64,000 nt of DNA, taken from contig OY744605.1 in the NCBI GenBank assembly GCA_963556255.1, positions 11,971,140 to 12,035,139 on the forward strand, in the 5' to 3' direction. Source of the stretch: Allolobophora icterica (taxonomy: Eukaryota > Annelida > Clitellata > Crassiclitellata > Lumbricidae). Under the pieces are notes generated by a model that did not search any database, was not told the origin of the DNA, and saw nothing but the letters and a program-made list of their open reading frames with translations. Shown here piece after piece: positions 30,526 through 42,424 of the stretch. The translations under genes were made by a program, and so were the position numbers. Numbering within the stretch: the stretch's first letter is position 1; each line of letters opens with the position of its first letter.

Positions 30526-30865
30526 AATCTATGAATGAATTAATGAATTGCCAAATCACTGTGCATTTGTTATATTGGTTGGTCTGACCTGCTGTCCTGA
30601 CAGCATTAACATTTTAAAAGAAACACAATTGAAATTCTATCCATTACTTAAGTCTAAGTAATTGCATGGACATGAATAATTAATTGTTTATTGCACACAA
30701 CAGGTACTACAGTTACAGCCATGAATCACCAAGCACTGTGCAGCAGGGCTCAAGAAAAGCTAATAGCTTATGCTAACCTTGACCTACTTTCTTCATTATT
30801 ACTCATACATATTACATGTGTTTCTTAGTTAATTGATACTTAAGTAATAATAGCAATAATAAAAT
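30526..30865. other. No gene seen
   Basis: AGAGGCACTATAAAAATCTATGAATGAAT at 30510-30540 resembles a LINE tail. The rest is unrecognised. Confidence 0.4.
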
Positions 30866-30870
30866 ACTGC

Positions 30871-30896
30871 TACTGCTGCTACTGCTACTGCTACTG

Positions 30897-30984
<88 letters not shown>

Positions 30985-31072
30985 CACAGCAGCAATAATA
31001 CCAATACTAATAATGACAACAATAATAACAACAACAACAATAATAATAATAATAATAATAATAATAATCAGG
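30871..31072. repeat. CTA/CTG and AAT microsatellites
   Basis: (CTG/CTA)n to 30945, then (AAT)n with ACA interruptions. Confidence 0.95.
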
Positions 31073-31074
31073 TA

Positions 31075-31495
31075 AATAGTGCTAACTTACTAAATGCAGA
31101 GTGTGAAGTAAAGCATTGTAAAGCAAATGCAATGCAAGCAATCATAGAAGTGGCTCATCACTTGCATTGTTACTTAAAGTGTCACTGCTACAATTACGAT
31201 TTGAACCCTGACTTGAAGTTGACAGTTCAGCCTGCTAACCACTACAATACCCAGGACAGAGGCCAAGACACTGCGTAAATAATGCACATTGTATTATTAG
31301 CCGGTGTTTCAAGGATATTTCTTCGACGCAGGCCAGCCACCTGGCGAGGAAAGAGGACATCATGTTTCACAGACGATTTAATAGGTCAAGTATAATTAGC
31401 AGTAAAAAGACTTCTTCGATAAACAACAAGCACTCATGGATCCCTGATAATATCTCCCAGCTGAAAAGAATGCAATTAGAACAATAATGCGAGAC
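31075..31495. other. No gene seen
   Basis: GATTTGAACCCTGACTTGAAG...CAGCCTGCTAACCAC (31198-31240) looks like a decayed reverse tRNA-like head. Otherwise unrecognised. Confidence 0.4.
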
Positions 31496-31498
31496 TGT

Positions 31499-31672
31499 CA
31501 ATTACCACCACCACCACCCACGCCATCACCATCCCCATCCCCATCCCCATCCCCATCCCATCCCCACCACCACCACCACCACCACCCCACCGCCGCCACC
31601 GCCACCACCACCACCACCACCATCCTCATTATCAACATCAACATCATCCTCGTCATCATCATCATTATCATC
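31499..31672. repeat. CAC/CATCCC/CAT compound microsatellite
   Basis: The CAT end abuts the RTE-like LINE terminus, so it is probably an expanded tail. Confidence 0.95.
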
Positions 31673-32445
31673 AGTTCCTGATGCCAGCCACTTCCGGGTG
31701 ATGGGTACAAACAAATTATCTCCAATTTGTGGGCATTTCTCAAATCCAGTGCTCCTCTCAAGTTTAGTCTTATTATTTCCTCATTTGAATAGTCTCTCCA
31801 GCGCAGTCTTCATCTACCTTTGTATTTCTTTGCTTCGAATCTTCCACATAATGCAATAGCGCATGGATATTTCCACATGGCACAACCATCGGAGTTCTTT
31901 TGCTGAATGGCTACTCCAGCAGGGTTGTCTGGATATCTAGGAACTGTCTTACCTAATGACGTCTAGCTTCTATAGTCTGCAAACTCTTGCAATATTCCAT
32001 AGTCAACTCGTTTTTGCTGTGAAAATTCTTTTCTCCTTTGTATGTCTTTTTCATTGCTGCCATATCGTTTATTAGCCTTCCCAAATAGACGAATTATTGT
32101 TCTACTTGCTCAATAGTCTCTCCTTGGATCGTGATGGTTATTGGTGTCTCTTTGGTTTTTTCAATCACCACTGTTTTGGTTTTCTCTGCGTGCGTTAATC
32201 ATGAGGCCGAATCTTCTACTGGTTTCGTCAATCTGTGTCGTAATATCCTGTAGCTCTGGTCCGCTTCTAGTGAGGAGGCCAGTGTCATCAGCAAAGTGAA
32301 GCTTATTCACCAGCCCTCCACTTAATTTCATTCCCGCCTCGGTGTTGCTCAACCTGAGTGTAATGACGGCTTCAAATATATCAGTCTCTGAGGATCTGCA
32401 TTTGTCACTGATGAACCAAACTCCCAGACTTGTGGTTGGTTCTTA
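31673..32445 (-). mobile_element. RTE-like LINE relic, RT to 3' end
   Basis: The longest copy of this family here. In element orientation: MKLSGGLVNKLHFADDTGLL (RT motif C, FADD), then QIDETSRRFGLMINA, then decayed C-terminal sequence (RLRW-like) and the shared GCATCAGGAACTGATGATGA end. Broken by stops. Confidence 0.8.
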
Positions 32446-33100
32446 CTCCAGACAGACTTTTCCCATTACGAAGATACTTAAATCCAGCGGCGTAAGTAAG
32501 ACCTACTAACCGACCCCCCCCCATCCTCTCGATCACCTATCGCTGGTACCTTTCCTCACCAAGCCGCAGCCAGCTCAGGGCTGCTTCCTCCCTCTACACC
32601 AGCAGACCGCCCTAAGTCACCTACCGACCGACCGACCGACCGACTCCCCTGCGACCGACCGACCAACTCCTCTGCCTGCGTGGCCCAAAGCAGGAGAGAA
32701 ACTGGGCCTAACAGCTGCTGACCAGATGTTGACCGGTGGCTATGGTCAGCCAAGACATACATTGGAACATCAGAGAGTACAGGTACATACACATACAGAG
32801 AGACGGACCGACGGATCCACGCAGGCAGACAGAGGAAGCTATTCATGCATGCAGAGACAGAAAGACAGACACCAAGAGAGACACAACTAAAAAAACAGAT
32901 AAATGCCAGCATACTTTCTCAGTGAAGTCTACACAAGACCCAGGCAGACAGACAGACAGAACAGGATGGTCAGATATACAGAGAGACAGAATGAGTGATC
33001 CAGAGAAGGTGAGGAACCGAGACACAGAAGGAGTAGGGTAATCCAAATGCTGGAGCCAGAGTCTGGAATAACACTACATTCGGAAACATTGTCAACTGAA
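32446..33100. other. No gene proven; GACC and CAGA patches
   Basis: (GACC)n at 32626-32643 and CAGA-type runs at 32795-33000. ORFs through these are low complexity. Confidence 0.45.
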
Positions 33101-33103
33101 CCA

Positions 33104-33105
<2 letters not shown>

Positions 33106-33199
<94 letters not shown>

Positions 33200-33405
33200 T
33201 TTGTCTGTCTGTCTATCTGTCTGTCTGTCTCTCTATGTGTCTGTCTGTCTCTCTATGTGTCTGTCTTTGTACCTGTGTCCCTAAGATTGTTTCTGGCACT
33301 GCCTGATCTGTTTGGCTCCATTTGTTGTTCTCTGTCTGCTCTGGCCACAGCTCTCTTTTACTCTTCAGGTAATGTCAACTTCAAAAGAACCAATTGTCTG
33401 CATAC

Positions 33406-33454
<49 letters not shown>

Positions 33455-33455
33455 G
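33106..33455. repeat. (CT)n and (CTGT)n microsatellites
   Basis: CT run 33106-33195, CTGT-rich to 33265, then a clean (CTGT)n at 33403-33454. Confidence 0.97.
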
Positions 33456-33828
33456 GGGCCTTGTCTGTGCTGGTTTGTTTTTTTGAAATTTCAGTAGGGG
33501 AAAGCCCAGCCGATAAATGGCCCACCTGTCAACTTCAAACGAAAGTTACAAGTTAGACCCAACACTGAGGACACAGGGACTAACCAGCCACAGTCCTCTC
33601 GAGGGTTCTCTCCCACAACCAGAAACCAACCACCCCTCCCTCCAATTCAGACTCTTGTCTGGTTGGGGTGGGGTAGAAAGGAAAAGTGATTAACCCTGGA
33701 ACTGCATCTTTAGAGAACACAACCACATCCAAAAAGACGCCCTAGATATACAATGCTCCTACCACCACCTACCACCTTTAGCTGCTTTCTTTTACCACAA
33801 GCAGCAAGCTACAGCCTTAATATACTCT

Positions 33829-34035
33829 AACGGATGGAGCACCAAAACCAAGCTGTAGTCAGATCAATACCTGAAAGTCAGTCAACCGCGACGGAGAAGC
33901 AACCTATGGTGGATAAACCAGTTGAGTATGAGGCAATGCTTCAGTGGAGATCAAAATTTAGGTCTTCTAATCAAACAAGCTCGTTCACCAAGAACAGTTC
34001 TAGTTTTTGGTATAATCGAAAAAAGGCATTTAGAT
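33829..34035 (-). mobile_element. CR1/L2-like LINE 3' fragment
   Basis: ATGGAGCACCAAAACCAAGC, ACCTATGGTGGATAAACCAG and AGCTCGTTCACCAAGAACAG match the 26110-26330 part of the longer LINE, with rearrangements. Confidence 0.65.
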
Positions 34036-34275
34036 GGCAATATTGAGGTGACCTAGTTGAATATTGAGGTGACATCACTGAATATTGAGGTGATCTAGTT
34101 AAGTGGTACAAGCAAGACTACAAAGCAATTTAGCAGACCTGACCTAGTAAATTTTCTAGTAAAAGCTACACATACCATAACTCCAACAGCTACCTCACAT
34201 AGTAAATTTTATAACAAATTCAATACATACCATCAATCCAACAGCTATCTGACCTAATAAATTCAACGGGACATA
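34036..34275. repeat. Short tandem duplications
   Basis: TGAATATTGAGGTGAC-type units (34043-34098, three copies), then two copies of a roughly 66-bp unit containing TAGTAAATTTT and CCAACAGCTA. Confidence 0.65.
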
Positions 34276-34557
34276 GTCATCTACCCACTGAGAATCAGTT
34301 ATTGCTGTTTTTTTTATTCCCACGCAACATCTGTGCCTCACCTGCAAAGTTCAAAAGGCTACCAGCAAAACCTCTCATTACTTCACATGACATTACGACC
34401 CACACGACTTCTAACACTCAGCTCACAACAAAACAAATTAACACGAGTAATTAATCAATTAAATTTAAGCTACTACATACATCCCAACAAGCCAATTTAA
34501 ATGAAGATCAAAGGATTGTAATTCAATGTAGTGTAGTAGGTTATATAATTTATCATT

Positions 34558-34588
<31 letters not shown>

Positions 34589-35075
34589 CAAGGCAAAATG
34601 TATTAATTACATTGAAGGCACAGACCCATTCCAACTTACTTTAGGAGGTTCTTACAGGGCACTATATATGTTCTGATGCATACATACACGAGAGCACATA
34701 CATATACACACATATATGTACAATTGTCTTTAGTTTCCTTTTAGCCCTCATCCACATATTCTCCACATTCTGCGTGTGGACCTCGGCATCTACAGGGTCG
34801 ACGAAATGGTGTTGGTGAACAAATTAACGACAGAATGTTCGTAAATACCATGCCCTATGCTACCTATGTTACCATAGGCGGACCAACCATCTGAGACAAT
34901 TTAAACGCGGAGACGCTCAAAACACGTAGCTTAAAACACGGAGTATATATTATAGGATGCTACATTGAAATAATTTCGGACGCTAAAGACAAACATTACC
35001 ATATTATGTGTATCAAAACACTTAGCATAGCGTCTTTTAATTAAGCAGCAAATGACCAACTCATCTAAACAAACG
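34276..35075. other. No gene seen; (TA)n at 34557-34583
   Basis: Unrecognised sequence rich in simple AT runs. Confidence 0.4.
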
Positions 35076-35080
35076 GTTTC

Positions 35081-35240
35081 CGCTCATGCATATTCAGAAA
35101 TCGATCCTCTGATGAATATTTAGCATACCGCTGTCACATATAACGCTTTCAATTTAAATTCGTCCCTGCCCTGCGTATTCAGCACAACGCTCCGCTCATG
35201 AATATTCAGAACATCGCACCGCTCATGCATATTCAACATG
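35081..35240. promoter_or_regulatory. Cluster of octamer-like repeats
   Basis: Five related copies (35081, 35109, 35170, 35193, 35219) of CGCTCATGCATATTCAGAA, with ATGAATATTCA as variant. ATGCATAT and ATGAATAT resemble POU/octamer half-site pairs. Regulatory role is speculative; a decayed tandem repeat is the alternative. Confidence 0.35.
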
Positions 35241-35930
35241 TCAAGGCCGCCGTTTTCAGGTCAAGCACATTCTGCGGCCACCAGCGTAAGAATGCCATCA
35301 TCAGTCACGGCAAATTCTCTCAAAAAACAATCTTATGAAAAATCCATATAGGCCAAGTCGCCCCACTGCGCCAACGCGTCACTGCCCTAATCGAACTCGC
35401 TAAGGTGTCGGTCACCAGGTGGCCAGCCATGCGTAACATCTGCAGAATGGAACATAAAACAGGCGCGCGACACCATTACAATCGACGGGAGGGGGTGTCG
35501 TCTCCGTCATGGGTTTAGTACACGGCTCCAAACGTATTAATCCCTTGCCCCGACAATTTCTATGAGGATCAGTACCACGCATGTTCCTGCATGGACTCCT
35601 ATCAGATTATATAAATGTAAGAGGTACGCGAGAGCTGAGTGGTTATTATACATTCATTTCAACACATACATGTATGCGTTAACAGATTATACATATATAC
35701 CTACAAAAAGACAAATATACATGCATAAAAGTATAATACGGACGTATACATACATGCATATACACACAAAATATACTTACATACATTTCTGCAGTCACAT
35801 TCCCTTTCTGGCCAACTGTCTACCCAGTCTTCATTCACCCTATTTCCGAGTCCTTTACTATGTCCCTAGTCCCTTTCAGCTATGGCCCTGCCGTCTCCCT
35901 GATCAAGGGAGACAGCTAAGGCCCAGCCTT
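35241..35930. other. CpG-containing DNA and CATA repeat, no gene proven
   Basis: 35250-35560 is richer in CpG than its surroundings. 35690-35790 is a loose CATA repeat. Confidence 0.35.
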
Positions 35931-35931
35931 T

Positions 35932-36409
35932 GAACCCTGACAGCCAAGGCAAAGGCCTGTTACATAAGGCGTTCCATTTCAATTGGTCCCTTCCCTGCCA
36001 CTACTCCTCCTCGTCCTCCTCAGCCGTCCTCCTTTCGTCCTCCTCCCAACACCATAAGCCTACGAGCAGCGGCCTGAGCAGCTGTAGGGTAGGACCGAAG
36101 CCCAAGTACCAGCTGATCCAGCCTCCTTTGATCTCACTGCACGTTAGACTGCAAGAAACCCAACATTGCCATACATCAACAGATAGCAACGTTAGCGTCT
36201 CTACACCACTGCACAGTCTACACCAGCAGCAACAAGCAGCAGAGCAGCTGGCCCGGAGCCAACGGTCGTTTCTACATGAGACCCAAGCCACTGCAACGTT
36301 CTCTGCCCCTCCTCACCCCAGCGCCAAGATCGCCTCACTACAGTCCTCGCTGTCAATAGGCTCTCAACTTCAAATGCAAAAATGTGAAGAGAAAGACTTT
36401 TTGAGCTAA
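35932..36409 (+). other. Open frame without recognised domain
   Basis: An open frame of about 159 codons (opening with TTG, no early ATG) in a GC-richer patch. Ser-rich at first, then a Gln run (LHQQQQAAEQLARS). No family recognised. It may be untranslated exon or chance; strand is uncertain, since the reverse strand has an acceptor-like GTTTCTTGCAG at about 36155. Confidence 0.2.
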
Positions 36410-36479
36410 ACCCAGGACAGACGAAACCGCAGCCTCAGCGAAGTTCTCGACAGATTCTCAGACCGATGGTTAAATAAAA

Positions 36480-36640
36480 AGTAATAAAATAATCAGTCAG
36501 TCTGTCTGTCAATCAATCTGTCAATCAAACATTCAGTAACATTCAACCATTGTCTGTCAATCAATCACCCTGTTTAATCAATCAGTCTGTCAATCAGTCT
36601 ATCAATCAGTCTCGACAGTCAGTCAGTCAATCAACATAAT
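36480..36640. repeat. CAAT/CAGT/CTGT degenerate repeat
   Basis: AATCAATCAGTCTGTC-type tetranucleotide repeats. Confidence 0.85.
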
Positions 36641-37080
36641 GTTATCTTTATCGCAATTCGGTCGTCAATCATCCTGCCATGTAGCCTGCCAATCATTCAG
36701 AGTCAGCCACCCAGCCACTTAGTAAGTCCCAGGCTTTCCTCTGTTGCACGGTTTCAACCTTACTACACTGATCTATGTATAGCGCAGCAGAGGTTTTTGA
36801 ATCTATAGCTCTGCGAGGCAACCATCTGTATCGAGTGCCTGGCATAGACTTTGTTTGGTTCTCAGGCGCCAAACAAAAGCCAGTCAAGATCATTAGGCAG
36901 CAAAATCCAATCCATATGACACAACCAATTCGCCACCGGTTCAACGTTCATTCAAAGTCACTTCAGAAGACCTCGATTATCCTCACAGTTTCAGTTTGAA
37001 ACAGTTTCTCGACAATTGATCTTCCATATTCCTCATCAAGGCTTCGTTTTAGTGTTATTTAATTAGTAACTTCAATTACG
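36641..37080. other. No gene seen
   Basis: Short ORFs only, none recognised. Confidence 0.4.
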
Positions 37081-37081
37081 C

Positions 37082-37218
37082 CGGTGTTTAATGCACAAGG
37101 CATCAATCGATGGCACTCTGAAACCAAGCCGTAATCAGGTCGATATCAGAAGATCAGTCCGTATGACAGAGAGGCAGTCTATGGAGGATAAGTAATTTGA
37201 AAAAGGAAAGTTTTGGTG
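37082..37218 (-). mobile_element. CR1/L2-like LINE 3' fragment
   Basis: TTTAATGCACAAGGCATCAA, TGACAGAGAGGCAGTCTATG and AGTAATTTGAAAAAGG match 26087-26215 closely. Confidence 0.75.
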
Positions 37219-37219
37219 C

Positions 37220-37700
37220 ACTAATTAACTAATTTTCTGCTGGTCTGATGAATTTTTCCAGCTATTTTTACTTATTTTTCACAGTACCCTATGCCCACCA
37301 CTTTGGAGTCATTTGGTGGGATGTAGGGCTCGTCTGAGCCAGCAGACTTTCAAACACGATTGAGTGGTGCTCAGCAGAGTCAGCACAGGCTAAAGAAAAG
37401 GAACTTGGATGCTGTGTTAGGGAATAACATTGGTGTCTCTTTGTAGAATATCAACCGTTGCATGTAAATGGAACAGAGGTTAAAACAGTAATAGGTTCTA
37501 ATAATAATCATAACATAGGAAGAACTAAGAAGCTTTTCTTACAGCACTAATAACAGCAATAACATACCAATATAACATCACTGATTTTAGTAGTAAACTT
37601 TTACAGTAATGGCTTTTAGCAGTATGAAGCATTGAGGCTAATAATTACGGTAATAATAATAATAATAACAATAATAATAATGTATGCCGGTATGAACACA
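37220..37700. other. No gene seen; small AAT repeat
   Basis: (AAT)n at 37650-37680. The rest is unrecognised. Confidence 0.4.
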
Positions 37701-37701
37701 T

Positions 37702-37905
37702 TTACCACAGCACCCGTAAGTGCCTTACATACGTGCTGCCTGTGCAAGACTCAATGACGTTGAAGTCATAAAGAACAGAGTTAATCGATAAGCGAACAGT
37801 GCTCTGATAACTGGAAGAGTCACCGCTGGCAAGCTCCTGCAGACACCAAGAACCTGTTATAATGACTGTGGAGAGTATGCACAAGAAAAAGGTCCACTGA
37901 CGCAT
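37702..37905 (-). CDS. Candidate small secreted protein or its first exon
   Basis: ATG at 37905 opens a 67-codon frame. The first 20 residues look like a signal peptide: MRQW, then the hydrophobic FFLCILSTVIITG, then SWC. The remainder is SSSYQSTVRLSINSVLYDF with a Cys near the end. A possible donor AC|GTATGT at 37733/37732 would end a first exon before the stop. No family recognised. It is not in a known repeat. The surroundings are AT-rich, and no downstream exon was identified, so it may be chance. Confidence 0.3.
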   Translation of the reverse strand: MRQWTFFLCILSTVIITGSWCLQELASGDSSSYQSTVRLSINSVLYDFNVIESCTGSTYVRHLRVLW

Positions 37906-38039
37906 CACTTCAACCAGCCAACTGATGGAGAATGGTACTGAGGCAGAGCATCTTTAGAGTTATGAGAAACACACAGTGCCTCTTCCCTGCAAAAACTCCA
38001 TGGCCGGCAAAATGAACAGGTGTGTGAGAGTCACTGTGA

Positions 38040-38395
38040 TGCGAGCAAGCATACGAATGGAGCGAGAGAGTATATGCTGGTGAGCGAATGATGTCAGCAA
38101 AGGAGTAAGTATATGAAAGTGAGAGAGTAAACAAGGAAGTGCAAATGTGATTTGGAGTGCAAATGTCATGTGAGCAAGTGAGCGAGCATACTGAAGTAAG
38201 TGCTTGAACACAAGTTAATACTTACACGAGCAATCAAGTGATCAAGTGAATGAATGAGATTGATTGATTGAGTGCGTGAGTGAGCGAGTGCCTGCACAAC
38301 AACAAGTGCTTGAGCAAATAAATAAGTGAGCAAGTTTGCAAATGAGTGAGTTTGCAAGAAATGGAGCAAGAGTCGAGTATAGGCAAGTGAGCAAA
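38040..38395. repeat. Degenerate GAGTGAGCAAGT repeat
   Basis: Loose 4- and 8-bp repeats of AAGTGAGC and GAGCGAGTG. The His/Leu-rich reverse ORFs are artefacts. Confidence 0.75.
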
Positions 38396-39228
38396 TGAAA
38401 AAGCGTCGTGCTCAGCTGTTAATCCAATCCAGCCAGCCTTGTCCTATGTAGTTTTAAATGCAAACAAAATAACCCCCACAGCAACAGCCGTGCTAGTCTT
38501 CTGATCCGAAATCCAACCAAACTTCAACAGCACCTCACAACAGAACTCACTGAACCATTTCTCTGTACATATACAGATCCCAACAGATTAAACACAGCAC
38601 ACCCAATCGTGCCTCATCCACCCAAACACCCTCCTAACCCACCCACCCACCCACCCTCCTCCTCGTCCTCCAGCCGCCGGCAAGAGACTTCATAGAAGAA
38701 CGTGAACTGAAAAAAGCCTGTCAACCAGGCAGGGTGTGGTGGCAAAACAGATCTGTGCACCTTATGGCTCGCCCAACCCAAATGTGGCTCTGATCTTTCT
38801 CTGACCTTCCCGGCCGTAAATCAGTTCCGTGCCCTAGACGATTAACGGGGCTGCGGCTATGAGGGGTAGCGCGCTTAACCCAGCCCCGGCAGCCCCAGAC
38901 AGCCACGTACCCCTATCATACGAGGGTCCCTGAGAAAGCCTACGTCTGCTATAGGGACTGGATGAAACTGGCAATATGTCTTATGTCGAAACAGTTGTTC
39001 CGGTAGTCAACACATTAATTGACCAACTCAACCAACCAGACACCTGTGTCCTAAAAATCACTTGGCCTCATTTTAACCAGACAATCTAGTCATACGGGCG
39101 CCTATTAACTAAGCGTATGTTACATAGGATACATGGTCTCCTATATCACATAAGAATTTAACAGATTAATTCACCAACTCAACCAGCCAGGACACCTGTG
39201 TCTTAAAATTCAGCCACTGATAAAAAGG
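38396..39228. other. No gene proven
   Basis: A GC-rich block at 38720-38910 with a short reverse frame of about 60 codons, no recognised domain. AACCAGACACCTGTGTC...TTAATTGACCAACTCAACCA occurs twice (39010-39060 and 39165-39205). Confidence 0.35.
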
Positions 39229-39292
39229 AGAAGAGCAGTTGTTTGCGCCGACTCCGAGAGGCTGCCGCGGTTATAAAGTGTCAGCACCTTCA

Positions 39293-39566
39293 TTTTGCTA
39301 CGCACTGGACTGTCAAGCGAGAGGTGGGGTTCAAATCCCTGCCAGGGCAGAAATTTGGTTGCAGATTCTGCTCCACCTTCACCCCTAGCCAACTCAGCTA
39401 TAATGAGTACACTGACCGTACACTGTCGGAGGGAAGATGAGACGGCGAGAGAGAGAACTGGCCACCTGCCTTCATATGCCAAGGCTAAACAAATGAAGTC
39501 ACTGACACTTCATACCCATGGCTGCCTCAGGGCTAGCTTAAGGGACTGCTCTTCTTCACTAGGGCA
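39293..39566 (+). mobile_element. SINE family A copy
   Basis: CTGGACTGTCAAGCGAGAGG, box B (GGGGTTCAAATCCCTG), body and end CAGGGCTAGCTTAAGGGACT. The box A half is missing. Confidence 0.85.
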
Positions 39567-39662
39567 CCCTAGTGGAGGAGAAATCTTGGCATGTCTGTGC
39601 ATCCTGGCTGGGATTTGAGCCCACAGCTTCCGCTGCATGTTAACCACTGAGCAGAGTCCCCA
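39567..39662 (-). mobile_element. tRNA-like SINE head fragment
   Basis: CCTGGCTGGGATTTGAGCCC (box B reversed) and TGTTAACCACTGAGCAGAGT (box A side). Confidence 0.5.
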
Positions 39663-39718
39663 ACAATGGGACTAACTTACTTGAGCAAGTCCCTAAAAGT
39701 GACTCAGGAACTGTAAAC

Positions 39719-39800
39719 ATGATTATAAATTTATATAGCACCACTTCAAGAGAACGTTAATCAGAGGCCATTTCTATGATAGCCTGCATCACGTTAAGTG
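39719..39800 (-). mobile_element. LINE/SINE 3' end fragment
   Basis: AAATTTATATAGCACCACTT followed by AATCAGAGGCC, the same terminal block as 21121 and 22345. Confidence 0.55.
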
Positions 39801-40007
39801 CAGGCAAGAACAGAAATTTCATCAGTAAGTTAAACAATTTGCATAAACTAGAGAAGCAATAGTGGCTGGCCCACGCACACACATAGAGCCCAGGTTTCAA
39901 CATGCAAACTTAGCATCACAAGGTAAGTGTTCGACCATTTAGACAACACTGCATCAACATACAGAGAGCAAGACGGAGTGATACAAAGGGCATGACAAAG
40001 ACACACA

Positions 40008-40284
40008 CCATAAAAGAAAAAAACGAAGAAGGCAATTGAGACACAAATCTCAAGACATAGACACAGCACAAGAGAAAGAGATACAAAAAGTAAGAGAGAC
40101 AGACAGACAGACACAGAGAGAGAGAGACAAACAGACCTGTAGACAAAGACGGACAGGCAGGCAGACAGACATAGAACAACAGACAAAGATACAAACCATA
40201 AAAGAAAAAAACAAAGAGGCCAATTGTGAGACACAGATCTTAAGACATAGACACAGAACAAGAGAAAGAAATACAAACAGTAAT

Positions 40285-40351
<67 letters not shown>

Positions 40352-40460
40352 GACAGATAGAGAGAAAGAAAGAGAGACAGACAGAAACAGATAGACAGAC
40401 AAACAAAGACAAACAAAGACAGATAGAGACAGACAGACAGACACAGGACAACAGATAAGA
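40008..40460. repeat. CAGA/GAGA repeat with a 189-bp duplication
   Basis: The block ACCATAAAAGAAAAAAAC...AAGACATAGACACAG occurs at 40008-40105 and again at 40197-40285, each followed by GAGA and CAGA repeats. A clean (CAGA)n is at 40311-40350. Confidence 0.85.
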
Positions 40461-41165
40461 GCCACATAGCATGACAGAGAGCCAGAGACGATTGAGAGGG
40501 CAATTACAGCCGAGGGAAGTGGAATAATACCGAGGCATGCCAAAATATCCCACTCAAGGTTGGAAAAGAACTCAATCAGCCCAATACAACATACATATTC
40601 CGCAACAAACATAAATCTTACTTACTTACTGTTCCGGCGGTCATTAGAGAACACGAAAACAAGCCCGCCTCCTGGGGCACTCGATTTCACTTCTCTTCAC
40701 TCTTAACATGCTATCCTGTCTGAACATGCCACTCCTCAGGGAAAACTGGAACAGCTCAAAACAGGCAGGCAGTACAAGTTGGCAAAGTGGTAAAGGTAGA
40801 AAGCAAATCGGAGCTGGTGGCACGTTAAACGTCTACAGCTGACGAGGCATTATGCCAAAAATAAAATGCCGCCAACAAAATTTATGCCAACGCACGCAAC
40901 AGATGGTCGTAGAATGTATTGCAGAGTCAAAATACGGCTTCTGGGCCAGAGGAGGAGAAGGACGAGACCTTGCTTGATCTACACGTTTCAACGAAGTTAT
41001 TCTCAACAGAAATTCTCAAACAATCAAGTACACACACATACAGCACTCTTTGTTTGTTTACTTATGAAAATATTTTCTTGAAGACGTTCACAACACTATT
41101 TGTTATCCAGCACAGACAGTGTGCAGCGTGCCTTTGCGAGGTATAAGGGCGTTCCTTCCTGGAAT
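40461..41165. other. No gene seen
   Basis: Short unrecognised ORFs in ordinary-composition DNA. Confidence 0.4.
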
Positions 41166-41171
41166 ACTTTT

Positions 41172-41375
41172 CGGTAGCAAACCGGTTAGAACATTCGCCT
41201 TGTAACGCGGAGAGTACGGGATCGAGACTCCTCCCCTTGAGATGGTCACCGAGTACGAACCTTGAGCAAGTCCTTCACTCACAATTGCTCAGCACTATCG
41301 ACTCACACTTGGTCATTAGATAGTGGTGCTCAATAAATGCATAATAATATTATTACTATTACTATTATTACGAAT
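41172..41375 (+). mobile_element. SINE family B, full length
   Basis: AACCGGTTAGAACATTCGCC (box A side), TACGGGATCGAGACTCC (box B), ACCTTGAGCAAGTCCTTCAC (CORE-like), TTGGTCATTAGATAGTGG, then GCTCAATAAATGCATAA and an AAT/ATT tail. Confidence 0.9.
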
Positions 41376-41439
41376 GGCGCAAAGTCACACAGAAATGCAA
41401 ATCTGAGGCATGGTTAGTCACTCGCCAGATGAAGAGCAA

Positions 41440-42080
41440 TTAGATATCCATATGTTTGAAAGCCAGTGAGAATAGTTTTGAGGCATTTCTTGAAAGAAAA
41501 AGAGGTCGATCAACGGATAAACATTGGTCGATTTCATTCCTTGGGGGCTGCAACACGAAATGCATGAGAGCCCATAGCAGTGCTACCGGGCACATCTAGG
41601 CTCAACTAAAAGACCCATAAATGAAGACCACAGACTGCGTGGCGGGATATAAGGAGAGAGTAGTGGTTGAAGGTAGGTAGGACTGCACATTGTGAAAGTT
41701 TTATACGTCAAACAGGCCAGTTAAAATCTAATTCAGAATTCTACAGGTATAGCCAATGCAGCTGATGGAGCAGGGTTAATGAGTTTGAACGAGAAGATGC
41801 ACGCAACACCACGTGAGCCAGAGAATTTGAGAAGCTTGTTGACTTGAAGTCTAAGATCTGACATGCCTCCAATCACAGAGTTGGCATAATCAAGGCGAGA
41901 ACAGACAAGAGAACAGGCTATGGTCTGTGACATGTCTTTGGTAAAAGTAGACCTTATGTTACGTATTGCCCTGATATCCATGGTAGAAACAAGATTTGCA
42001 AAGGTTTGTTATGTGCGATTGGAATGTGAGATTACTGTCCAAAGTGACCCCAAGTGTTTTGACAGTCTAGGCTCAACACC
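41440..42080 (-). mobile_element. Degraded LINE, RT thumb to C-terminus
   Basis: In element orientation, with frame changes: LGSLW/TLDSNLTF-like sequence, IRAIRNIRSTFTKDMSQTIA, CSLVCSRLDYANSVIGG, then AMGSHAFRVAAPKE. These are standard CR1/L2-type ORF2 landmarks (IRxIRxxLT, CSLVxSRLDY, FxVAAPxxWN). Confidence 0.8.
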
Positions 42081-42420
42081 AAATTACTTATATTAAGGAG
42101 AAGAAGAAATAGAAGAAGTACAAAGTTGGTTGTAACTTGCAACTTGAACTTTAACCCTTCTTTACCTCATTTCAATAAGTGCTTGAAAACCATTCTTTTC
42201 GATGGTGGATTCGTGGTATTGCGTTGTCAGGTCAAGAGTGTTGATGAATTTGTGATTATCAATTATAAATTAACTTAAAGGTGTATATTACGTGTCTAGA
42301 TAACAAACTATAACTAATTACAACCTTCGTTAAAATACCTTTGTTAAAAGTCTATGCTGAACAAAATATACCACTATGAACATTGCTACGGAAATATTTA
42401 CATCAATCGTGTAAAAATGT
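42081..42420. other. No gene seen
   Basis: AT-rich, unrecognised. Confidence 0.4.
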
Positions 42421-42424
42421 ACAA

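Noticed and set aside
35440..35510. Minus-strand ATG exon beginning MTETTPPPVDC
   Set aside because: Only about 32 codons to a stop and no good donor in a fitting phase.
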